Shown here: positions 1 to 4,571 of the stretch, piece after piece
Layout of the letters: each line of letters starts with the position of its first letter
How positions within the stretch are numbered: position 1 is the first letter of the stretch
Assembly: GCA_017883485.1 (NCBI GenBank)
Contig: JADGNM010000212.1
Coordinates: 1 to 5,205, forward strand
Origin: Methanosarcina sp.
Lineage (GTDB): Archaea > Halobacteriota > Methanosarcinia > Methanosarcinales > Methanosarcinaceae
DNA: 5,205 nt
Reading direction: 5' to 3'
Translations under genes and position numbers: made by a program
Notes under the pieces: model-generated
Told to the model about the DNA's origin: nothing
The model's input: the letters and a program-made list of their open reading frames with translations, nothing else
Database searches by the model: none

Positions 1-87
1 AACAAAAATTCGAAGGTTAATTGGCAATTCACAACAGATGATGCCAGGATAAAATTATCACGTCTTTATCCGACACTTGAGGATTGA
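1..87 (+). CDS. IS630-family transposase, C-terminal end only (runs off left edge)
   Basis: An open frame enters from the left edge and stops at TGA 85-87, giving 28 residues. The segment VNWQFTTDDARIKLSRLYP resembles the C-terminal end of IS630/Tc1-mariner-type transposases of archaea and cyanobacteria, which often close with an (I/V)NWxFTTxDARIKLxRLYP-like stretch. The resemblance is recalled, not searched. The DDE catalytic residues would lie upstream, outside the window, so it cannot be told whether the gene is intact. IS630 elements insert at TA and carry short terminal inverted repeats. The right end should lie shortly after the stop; a TA at 96-97 (in ACACTAG) is one possible boundary. 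Confidence 0.68.
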   Translation, partial: NKNSKVNWQFTTDDARIKLSRLYPTLED

Positions 88-338
88 CTCGACACTAGCA
101 TCAGTTGCATATATTTTGGGTTCAGGGAATTGCTGGTTTCTCTAAGAGACTGCAAGACAGCTTCTCATATTTTCATTATACTCGCTACTTCATCGTCTCT
201 GAATTTGATTTTCCAACGTAACATTTGAAAAATGTTATATGCGTCGCATCAACATCTGAGAAGTGACTAATAAATTGCCACTTGAAATGGTGAAAAGAGA
301 CTTAAAAGTTGAATAATGCGATAAGGAGACTCGAGTAT
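88..338. other. Intergenic stretch with a small hairpin; no gene seen
   Basis: No convincing reading frame on either strand. It should contain the right end of the IS630-like element and the promoter of the small gene that follows. A perfect 8-bp AT-rich hairpin lies at 219-226/230-237 (TAACATTT, loop GAA, AAATGTTA). It overlaps a TATA-like TTATAT at 235-240, about 100 bp ahead of the next start codon, so it could be part of that gene's promoter region. This is only a weak suggestion. Confidence 0.35.
323..328 (+). promoter_or_regulatory. Ribosome binding site that decides the start of the 63-aa gene
   Basis: AAGGAG lies ten bases before ATG 339 and is complementary to the archaeal 16S rRNA 3' end. 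It falls inside the longer frame that starts at TTG 309, so it argues for the internal ATG as the true start. Confidence 0.6.
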
Positions 339-530
339 ATGAATAATATTAAAGTAAACGTTAGGTGGATGGATGGCTATTATGAGTCATTCGAGTGTAT
401 AGAAGTTAGATTTGGTTTAGATCTTCTGTGGCTGAGGTTGAATGAAGGCAAAAACCGGCATATTCCACTTCGAAGCGTACGCTGGTTTTCAGTTACACCG
501 GAAAGTCGTGAAGAAAGTGTGACAAAATGA
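339..530 (+). CDS. Small conserved-looking hypothetical protein, 63 aa
   Basis: ATG 339 is preceded by AAGGAG at 323-328, a well-placed Shine-Dalgarno site. This start is preferred over an in-frame TTG at 309, which has no such site. The product is soluble: no signal peptide, no membrane segment, one cysteine (C20). It alternates hydrophobic and polar residues in several stretches (about 4-10, 18-25, 28-34, 41-52), and four tryptophans (10, 31, 49 and their surroundings) plus many charged residues suggest a small all-beta fold. The segment HIPLRSVRWFSVTP (41-54) looks like a final strand pair of a small barrel. I do not recognise a named family, though it resembles short Methanosarcina proteins of unknown function. 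It stands alone, and an inverted repeat begins six bases after its stop, which may end or stabilise its transcript. Function unknown. Confidence 0.62.
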   Translation: MNNIKVNVRWMDGYYESFECIEVRFGLDLLWLRLNEGKNRHIPLRSVRWFSVTPESREESVTK

Positions 531-535
531 GTATA

Positions 536-676
536 CTGTAAAGTCATCGGTTGATAATATGCTATCCTGAAGATAATAGAAGAAATATCAAGAATAAACG
601 TTATCGTGCGACATTTCAATTCCAATAGGAGTGCCTGATATATCTGATTTTGTTCCATCAACCGATTACTTTATAG
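536..676. repeat. Long inverted repeat (20-bp arms, about 100-bp interior), MITE-like or structured RNA
   Basis: The arm 536-555 (beginning CTGTAAAGTCATCGG) is the reverse complement of 657-676 at 18 of 20 positions. In RNA one mismatch (538/674) would be a G-U pair. The only true mismatch is 545/667. TA dinucleotides at 539-540 and 672-673 sit symmetrically in the arms, as would fit a TA target duplication around a 131-bp element (541-671) of the IS630/Tc1-mariner type. The interior is AT-rich and has no gene I can support. It starts six bases after the stop of the 63-aa gene, so a 3'-UTR or sRNA structure is the alternative. Confidence 0.6.
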
Positions 677-711
677 AACCCTTAATCGCACCCTAATATC
701 ATAAAAGGAGG

Positions 712-778
712 GAAATCGAGAGTTATTAGCCTAAAAAAGGAGAGATAACTTCAAAATCAGTTACCAGCTCTCGATTTC
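712..778. repeat. Inverted repeat GAAATCGAGAG / CTCTCGATTTC
   Basis: A perfect 11-bp inverted repeat pairs 712-722 with 768-778 across a 45-base loop. Inside the loop AGTTAT (721-726) can pair with ATAACT (745-750). Two AGGAG-like sites (AAGGAGG 705-711, AAGGAG 737-742) occur in or beside the hairpin, but no start codon with an open frame follows, so they do not mark a gene. The right arm ends where the next inverted repeat begins. Confidence 0.5.
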
Positions 779-885
779 TAGTGCTTCGATTCCAAAATAC
801 GCTCACAACCTTGAACTTCTTATTTTATCCATGATCAATAAATTCTTACTTACATGATGGATTTATTTTGGAATCGATACACTAG
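778..885. mobile_element. MITE-like element with about 20-bp terminal inverted repeats and TA ends
   Basis: Arm 778-798 (CTAGTGCTTCGATTCCAAAAT without its last base) matches the reverse complement of 865-885 at 19 of 21 positions; the two mismatches are adjacent (784-785 against 878-879). Each end carries CTAG, so the unit can be read as TA, then 781-882, then TA: a 102-bp non-coding element with 18-bp terminal repeats and a TA duplication, the geometry of IS630/Tc1-mariner MITEs. The 66-base interior has no open frame with a start. TA and CTAG are self-complementary, so their presence at both ends of an inverted repeat is not independent proof of target duplication. Confidence 0.5.
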
Positions 886-944
886 TCCTCGATTTTCTCT
901 TATTTACTATCCTTTTTTGGATATGCTTCCATGCTAGCATTACC

Positions 945-1244
945 TTACTCGATTTTAACATCAACTAATTTTTCTAAAGGCTGTCGATAAGGTACTGTAA
1001 CTTTAAGTATACCATTTGAGTATGTAGCTACTGTCTTTTCTGGAATTACCGAGCAGTCGATAGAATAACTGCCCATATAATTAACTCCTTCTTTTCTAGC
1101 TTTTACATAAAAGCCGCTTTCGGAAATCTTAAAAGAAATATCTTTCTTTTCGACTCCCGGAAGGACTACTTCAATTTGAAGATTTTCACATTTATCGTCA
1201 GGATATGCACATATAGATGGTAATACACTCAAAGCGTCTGCCAT
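945..1244 (-). CDS. Short Hsp20/alpha-crystallin-domain protein, 99 aa
   Basis: This appears to be a small heat-shock protein, a class that holds unfolding proteins in the cytoplasm. Hallmarks of the alpha-crystallin domain are VVLPGVEKKDISFKI (26-40), matching the family's (E)LPGVxKxDI strand pair, and NGILKVTVP (77-85), matching the A...xxGVLxVxxP signature. The tail VDVKIE can supply the V-x-V/I motif that docks on neighbours. At 99 residues it is shorter than usual archaeal members (about 140-170): it almost lacks the N-terminal arm, and the loop near 51-60 is trimmed. ATG 1244 is chosen because GGGGGT (1257-1252) sits seven bases upstream; a TTG at 1259 would swallow that site. It lies 182 bp downstream of ahcY on the same strand. 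It could be a divergent domain protein not under heat control. Confidence 0.75.
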   Translation of the reverse strand: MADALSVLPSICAYPDDKCENLQIEVVLPGVEKKDISFKISESGFYVKARKEGVNYMGSYSIDCSVIPEKTVATYSNGILKVTVPYRQPLEKLVDVKIE

Positions 1245-1302
1245 AATTTTTACCCCCAAATAACGTGTATTAGTTTATCCTATAAGCACTTCTATTTTTC
1301 GG

Positions 1303-1318
1303 CTCTCAGTGCTGAGGG
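1303..1318. promoter_or_regulatory. Palindrome upstream of the Hsp20 gene, possible operator
   Basis: CTCAGTGCTGAG (1305-1316) is a perfect 5-bp-arm palindrome with a TG centre, extendable to 1303-1318 with one G-T step. It lies about 60 bp before the Hsp20 start. TATA-like candidates on the minus strand flank it: GTTATATC around 1352-1359 and GCTTATAGG around 1278-1286. A dyad in that place could bind a repressor or activator. Which TATA is used cannot be decided from sequence. Confidence 0.3.
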
Positions 1319-1377
1319 ATTGGGGGAACCTGTATCTCGATGATTTTCCCAGATATAACTTTTGAATCCGGCGAAAC

Positions 1378-1405
1378 AATAATTTTTAAGATTATTAAAA
1401 ATATT
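1378..1405 (-). terminator. Possible terminator of ahcY (AT hairpin with T-rich runs)
   Basis: Just after the ahcY stop, the minus strand runs through ATATTTTTAATAATC and a 6-bp AT-only hairpin (AATAAT 1378-1383 against ATTATT 1391-1396). Archaeal termination is mainly driven by short U-tracts, and T5 runs occur here. The hairpin itself is weak. The same AT-rich run could instead serve as promoter for the Hsp20 gene. Confidence 0.3.
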
Positions 1406-1426
1406 TTATGTAGTTTCATTTCTAAA

Positions 1427-2662
1427 TTATGTCCCATACTCCCAGCTGCTAATATAAAACTCTTGCGCCGACGTGAGTTCATCAATGCTTATATCCATTG
1501 ACTCAAGTTTCATCTTTGCCACATACGTATCTAGTACATAAGGCACTTTGTGGACTCCATTCAGGAGTTTGTTTTCAGCAATGTAGCGTACACAGAGAGC
1601 CTGATTTGCAAAGCTCATATCCATGACCTCAGCAGGGTGTCCGTCACCTGCAGCCAAATTGACAAGTCTTCCTTCAGCTAGAACATTGATACGCCGGTTG
1701 CCAATATCGTATTCTTTTATATTTTGCCTGACGGTTCGAACTGATTTTGCAAGAGAAGCAAGGGATTCCATATCTATTTCCACATTGAAGTGTCCGGAGT
1801 TTGCAAGAATTGCTCCATCCTTCATAACCTGGAAATGTTCAGCTGTAAGGATATCGCGGTTTCCGGTAGTAGTAACAAAGATATCCCCTAACTTTGCGGC
1901 TTCTGCCATTTTCATGACCCTGTACCCGTCCATCCTGGCTTCAAGGGCTCTGATAGGATCAATTTCAGTAACGATTACACTTGCTCCAAGGCCTGCAGCC
2001 CGCATTGTAACCCCACGCCCACACCAGCCATAGCCTGCGACGACAACGTTTTTGCCTGCAACCAGGAGATTCGTGGTCCTGTTAATTCCGTCCCAGGTTG
2101 ACTGTCCTGTCCCATAGCGGTTGTCAAAAAGGTATTTGGTCATAGCGTCATTTACAGCGATCACAGGCATTTTCAGAGCTCCTTCCTTCTCCATGGCACG
2201 AAGCCTGTGAACTCCTGTGGTTGTTTCCTCGCAACCTCCCAGGATATTCGGAAGCAGATCGGTCCTTTCTTTATGAAGCTTAAATATAAGGTCTGCTCCG
2301 TCATCGATTGTGATATCAGGTCCACAGTTAAGGACTCTACCTATCGCTTCATAATATTCGCTGGTGCTAAGTCCATATTTTGCAAAACAACTTATGTTCT
2401 CACGGGTATCGAGGGCTCTTGCCACATCGTCCTGAGTACTAAGAGGATTGCATCCAGTAATGCATACCTTTGCACCGCCTGCAGCTAGAGTCTCTACAAG
2501 GACTGCGGTTTTTGCTTCTACGTGAAGGGCCATTCCTACCTTCAGCCCTTTCAGGGGTTTTTCTTTCTCAAATTTCTCCCTGATGATCGCAAGTACAGGC
2601 ATATGATTTCTTGCCCATTCTATTTTCATGCTTCCGGATTCTATGAGTTCTTTCTCTATCAT
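1427..2662 (-). CDS. ahcY: S-adenosyl-/S-inosyl-L-homocysteine hydrolase
   Basis: Cytoplasmic NAD-dependent enzyme that splits S-adenosylhomocysteine, or in methanogens S-inosylhomocysteine, into homocysteine and the nucleoside, relieving inhibition of SAM-dependent methyltransferases. All 411 residues are present. Family motifs in order: NPLSTQDDVA (72-81), DDGADL (120-125), EETTTGVH (145-152), NDAMTKYLFDNRYG (171-184) with catalytic Lys176 and Asp180, the NAD-binding GYGWCGRG (210-217), TTTGNRDIL (264-272), NSGHFNVEID (288-297) and AAGDGHPAEVM (337-347). The chain ends in SSWEYGT and lacks the C-terminal Lys/Tyr extension of the eukaryotic type, as expected for the archaeal/Thermotoga subgroup. 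ATG 2662 follows AAAGGA (2673-2668). It is transcribed away from the Cys-rich/porB pair. Identity is firm; the nucleoside preferred is not visible. Work on the Methanocaldococcus homologue favours the inosyl substrate. Confidence 0.95.
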   Translation of the reverse strand: MIEKELIESGSMKIEWARNHMPVLAIIREKFEKEKPLKGLKVGMALHVEAKTAVLVETLAAGGAKVCITGCNPLSTQDDVARALDTRENISCFAKYGLSTSEYYEAIGRVLNCGPDITIDDGADLIFKLHKERTDLLPNILGGCEETTTGVHRLRAMEKEGALKMPVIAVNDAMTKYLFDNRYGTGQSTWDGINRTTNLLVAGKNVVVAGYGWCGRGVTMRAAGLGASVIVTEIDPIRALEARMDGYRVMKMAEAAKLGDIFVTTTGNRDILTAEHFQVMKDGAILANSGHFNVEIDMESLASLAKSVRTVRQNIKEYDIGNRRINVLAEGRLVNLAAGDGHPAEVMDMSFANQALCVRYIAENKLLNGVHKVPYVLDTYVAKMKLESMDISIDELTSAQEFYISSWEYGT

Positions 2663-2702
2663 GGTAATCCTTTCATATCAGAGGTACTGTGAAGTCTTCG
2701 TC

Positions 2703-2718
2703 GGCTATTATAAAAGCC
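2703..2718. promoter_or_regulatory. Near-perfect palindrome covering a second TATA-like box ahead of ahcY
   Basis: GGCTATTATAAAAGCC reads the same on both strands at 14 of 16 positions. On the minus strand it contains TTTTATAAT, about 40 bp before the ahcY start, a good distance for a TATA box with a short leader. A dyad centred on a TATA box is a plausible repressor site. As RNA, only a weak GGC/GCC hairpin would form. Confidence 0.3.
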
Positions 2719-2794
2719 ATTTTATCGTTAGTGGACGCCTTCTCAAAATTATTCATCGATTTCTCTTATCGTTCTTATTAAACCACTGAATAGA

Positions 2795-2808
2795 CGTATA
2801 TATTTTTG
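2795..2808 (-). promoter_or_regulatory. Likely promoter (TATA box with purine-rich BRE) for ahcY
   Basis: On the minus strand CCAAAAATATATACG (about 2809-2795) gives a strong archaeal TATA box with an A-rich BRE just upstream. Transcription would start roughly 25 bases on, near 2772, leaving a leader of about 110 bases, which is common in Methanosarcina. An alternative TATA lies in the palindrome at 2703-2718. Confidence 0.5.
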
Positions 2809-2977
2809 GAAATTAAGTTTCTGAAAAAAATTTTTATAATCAGGGCTTAGCTTCAAGAAACTTTATTTTCCATTTGAGTGCTGGTTTGCTACGAATTCCT
2901 GAATTCAAAACTACTCTGGGATTGCTTGCAGTTGCAATTTTCTTCAGTCTTTCTGCCTGCTACCTTCAACAATAAAA

Positions 2978-2990
2978 CTTATAAAAATAA
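2978..2990 (+). promoter_or_regulatory. Likely promoter (TATA box) for the Cys-rich/porB pair
   Basis: CTTATAAAAATAA fits the archaeal TATA consensus, with an A-rich BRE-like AATAAAA directly before it. A start about 25 bases downstream (near 3010) would give a leader of about 80 bases before ATG 3092. No other TATA of this quality lies between it and the gene. Confidence 0.5.
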
Positions 2991-3091
2991 CAAGACTCGA
3001 TTTGTAGAATAATCTTCAGAATCATTGTTTCAAAAGCAATTTGAACCTAAGCTGCATACTTTTTCTATTAAACATATTGAGGTGACATGAA

Positions 3092-3211
3092 ATGAACTGC
3101 AGCGAATTAAAAGAAGGTCAGGTTCTCATTTGCGAAGGATGCGGGTTCGAACTTAAGGTAATAAAAGAGTGCAGAGATGATACTTGCACTACGGATGTTT
3201 GTAGCACTTAA
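3092..3211 (+). CDS. Cysteine-rich zinc-ribbon-like microprotein, 39 aa
   Basis: ATG 3092 follows TGAGGTGA (3078-3085), a near-ideal Shine-Dalgarno site; the closer ATG at 3087 meets a stop after two codons. The 39 residues contain six cysteines: C3, C14, C17, C27, C32 and C37. LICEGCGFELKV (12-23) is a CxxC knuckle of the sort in rubredoxin, desulfoferrodoxin N-domain and zinc-ribbon folds, while C27-x4-C32-x4-C37 is a separate evenly spaced set. Together they could bind one zinc or iron, or a small Fe-S cluster. I do not recognise a named family; similar short Cys-rich proteins occur in methanogens. The porB-like gene starts 39 bp after its stop with no promoter seen between, so the two are probably co-transcribed. 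A redox carrier, metal-delivery or assembly role for PorB is an inference. It may also be a shortened form of a longer ribbon protein. Confidence 0.7.
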   Translation: MNCSELKEGQVLICEGCGFELKVIKECRDDTCTTDVCST

Positions 3212-3250
3212 GGTTGAAAGCAAGTTCCCGGATCTCAAGGAGGAATTGCT

Positions 3251-4141
3251 ATGGCCAAACGCGTTCTGCAAGTCTATTTTACCTCAGGGCACAGTGCCTG
3301 TCCCGGCTGCTGTGATATTTTTGCTGCAAAATTCATGCTGATGGGTGCAGGCCCGAACTGCATTGTCGTTAACCCAACTGGATGTCTTGAAGTCACAACT
3401 TCGCCTTACCCATTGTCCTCCTGGCAGGTTCCCTGGATTCACTCTCTCTTTGAGAATGGTGCTTCTGTGGCTTCAGGTATTGAAGCTGCCCTGAAGGCTC
3501 TTGGCAAAAAGAATGATATCAAGGTTTTAGTAATCGCAGGCGACGGTGCTACCATGGATATAGGGTTCGGTGCTCTCTCAGGTGCGTTTGAGCGGGGTCA
3601 TGACTTTACCTATGTCTGTATGGACAACGAAGCTTATATGAACACAGGAGTGCAGTGCAGCAGTGGGACTCCTTACGATGCCAGCACCACGACTACTCCG
3701 GCTGGAAAATTTTCCTTCGGAAACCCACTCCATAAGAAGGACATGCCTGCAATTATTGCAGCCCACGGCTCTCCATATATAGCCACAACCTCAATTGGCT
3801 ATTCAAGAGATATGATCCGTAAGGTGAAAAAAGCCACGGAAATAGTAGGGCCAACCTACATCCACGCCCATGCCCCCTGTACAACAGGCTGGGGCTTTGA
3901 CACCTCAAAGACTCTGGAAATTGCCAGACTCGCAGTCGAGACCTGCCTCTGGCCGATGTACGAAATAGAAAACGGGGAAATCACGCAGGTCAGGAAAATC
4001 AAGGACGCAAGGCCGGTAGAAGAATACCTGAGAACTCAAAAACGGTTCAAACATCTCTTCACCATGGAAGGCAGCGAAGAGGAAATCAAGAAAATCCAGG
4101 CTCTTGCAGATTGGAACATAAAACACTACGGACTTCAGTAG
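3251..4141 (+). CDS. porB: Pyruvate:ferredoxin oxidoreductase (pyruvate synthase) beta subunit, orphan copy
   Basis: This is the thiamine-diphosphate-binding beta chain of the 2-oxoacid:ferredoxin oxidoreductases. It decarboxylates pyruvate to acetyl-CoA, or runs in reverse as pyruvate synthase, and passes electrons through a [4Fe-4S] cluster. All 296 residues are present, normal for the four-subunit type. Visible motifs: CPGC (17-20), C45 in NPTGCLEV and C210 in APCTTGW, the four expected cluster ligands; and GDGATMDIG (97-105) through DNEAYMNTG (125-133), the GDG...N TPP/magnesium site. ATG 3251 has AAGGAGGA at 3237-3244. PorA, PorC and PorD, normally adjacent, are absent from this window. 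After NTGVQ the usual Arg is Cys136 here (QCSSGTP). It may be a paralogue serving another 2-oxoacid, or pair with subunits encoded elsewhere. The family is sure; the substrate is inferred. Confidence 0.9.
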   Translation: MAKRVLQVYFTSGHSACPGCCDIFAAKFMLMGAGPNCIVVNPTGCLEVTTSPYPLSSWQVPWIHSLFENGASVASGIEAALKALGKKNDIKVLVIAGDGATMDIGFGALSGAFERGHDFTYVCMDNEAYMNTGVQCSSGTPYDASTTTTPAGKFSFGNPLHKKDMPAIIAAHGSPYIATTSIGYSRDMIRKVKKATEIVGPTYIHAHAPCTTGWGFDTSKTLEIARLAVETCLWPMYEIENGEITQVRKIKDARPVEEYLRTQKRFKHLFTMEGSEEEIKKIQALADWNIKHYGLQ

Positions 4142-4167
4142 CGCAGTTCAATTTTTTAAGCTCTTTT

Positions 4168-4185
4168 ACTACCTCCTCAGGTAGT
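4168..4185 (+). terminator. Hairpin shortly after porB, possible transcript end
   Basis: ACTACCT (4168-4174) pairs perfectly with AGGTAGT (4179-4185) around a CCTC loop, 27 bases after the porB stop. T-rich runs lie just before it (ATTTTTTAAG 4151-4160, CTTTTACT 4163-4170), which alone could end an archaeal transcript. Only TTT follows the hairpin. Confidence 0.4.
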
Positions 4186-4269
4186 TTCGAAGGTAAAAAA
4201 CGTCTATACCTTAGAACCTATCCGAAAACTGTAATAACTTCAATACAGCACATTAAAAACTTCCCTCCA

Positions 4270-4305
4270 CGCCCGAATGCTCACGTTGTGAGCAGATATC
4301 GGGCG
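4270..4305. other. Strong two-part hairpin, possible structured RNA or repeat
   Basis: CGCCCGA (4270-4276) pairs perfectly with TCGGGCG (4299-4305). Within it TGCTCAC (4278-4284) pairs perfectly with GTGAGCA (4288-4294) around a GTT loop. Only one base and four bases form the internal loop. Fourteen Watson-Crick pairs rich in G and C stand out in AT-rich surroundings. No T-tract follows on the plus strand; on the minus strand a T5 run follows about 15 bases later. It is too short and wrongly shaped for a tRNA. Confidence 0.45.
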
Positions 4306-4481
4306 GTCACCGGCAAAAAAGAAGAAGCAGCGGCAATAATAGAATGTGTTGCAGGTTATACACATCAGCAGCAACCAAATAGTCTAAACTTTGCATATCA
4401 GATGACGATTTTTGCAGCATATTTTGATGGTTAGGTGAAGAAAACTTGACAGAACCTCAAATATTACTCATTAAAGGAAAA

Positions 4482-4513
4482 ATGGTATCCTCTTTAATTT
4501 TCATGGATACTAT
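4482..4513. repeat. Inverted repeat just upstream of the IS66-like transposase
   Basis: ATGGTATCC (4482-4490) pairs with GGATACTAT (4505-4513) at eight of nine positions, the ninth being G-T, around a 14-base AT-rich loop. It could mark the edge of the mobile element, or regulate the transposase promoter that follows. Sequence alone does not decide. Confidence 0.35.
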
Positions 4514-4520
4514 CGTAAAT

Positions 4521-4530
4521 AAAATATAAT
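4521..4530 (+). promoter_or_regulatory. Possible TATA box of the IS66-like transposase
   Basis: AAAATATAAT lies about 45 bases before ATG 4572, so transcription could start near 4550 with a short leader. The transposase has no clear Shine-Dalgarno site, which suits weak expression of a transposase. Confidence 0.35.
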
Positions 4531-4571
4531 ATTGGCTCTATTTTATACGCATTAACTTTTTGGCGATTAAG

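Larger units (their letters stand above)
2663..3091. other. Divergent intergenic region between ahcY and the Cys-rich gene
   Basis: About 430 bp with no confident gene. It holds promoter-like sites for both directions (2795-2808 minus, 2978-2990 plus), the palindrome 2703-2718, a second plus-strand TATA-like TTTTTATAAT (2831-2840) and a GAATTC-CT-GAATTC dyad (2893-2906). A short open frame from TTG 2874 to TAA 2975 would encode 33 residues with a hydrophobic stretch behind Ile-Pro-Glu-Phe. It has no ribosome binding site and is treated as a finding rather than a gene. Confidence 0.5.
4142..4571. other. Intergenic stretch between porB and the IS66-like transposase; no confident gene
   Basis: One plus-strand frame stays open to TAG 4434 from inside porB, but it has no ribosome binding site or acceptable start after the porB stop, and its translation matches nothing I know. 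It is best read as chance or as debris of an older gene. The stretch holds the post-porB hairpin, the strong two-part hairpin at 4270-4305, and presumably the left end of the IS66-like element, whose terminal repeat I cannot place because the other end is outside the window. Confidence 0.5.

Noticed and set aside
309..338. TTG start 10 codons upstream for the 63-aa gene
   Set aside because: The AAGGAG site lies inside this extension and points to ATG 339.
380..661. Minus-strand open frame of 93 codons
   Set aside because: It overlaps the 63-aa gene antiparallel and runs through the inverted repeat. It has no recognisable motif and is best explained as a shadow.
703..742. Two strong Shine-Dalgarno-like sites (AAGGAGG, AAGGAG)
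   Set aside because: Neither is followed by a start codon with an open frame; stops follow at once.
1623..2033. Plus-strand open frame of 136 codons inside ahcY
   Set aside because: It is antisense to an unmistakable enzyme; the frame is a by-product of ahcY codon use.
2207..2488. Plus-strand open frame inside ahcY
   Set aside because: Antisense to ahcY, with no ribosome binding site or family resemblance.
2722..2773. TTATCGTT direct repeat at 2722-2729 and 2766-2773
   Set aside because: An 8-base AT-rich repeat is expected by chance in such DNA.
2663..2780. SAH or SAM riboswitch in the ahcY leader
   Set aside because: No SAH-riboswitch-like core or pseudoknot could be seen, and these are known mainly from bacteria.
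2893..2906. GAATTC-CT-GAATTC dyad
   Set aside because: Short, and could be chance; it falls in the hydrophobic frame and has no promoter element at a fitting distance.
3578..3766. Minus-strand open frame inside porB
   Set aside because: Antisense to a clear gene, short and without motif. The same holds for the frame at 3905-4126.
4270..4345. tRNA-like fold starting at the GC-rich hairpin
   Set aside because: The closing stem spans only 36 bases and there are no D, anticodon and T arms.
4111..4434. Plus-strand frame of 107 codons overlapping the end of porB
   Set aside because: It starts at a TTG inside porB without a ribosome binding site, and its translation is unlike anything known. It could be gene debris but is not supportable as a gene.
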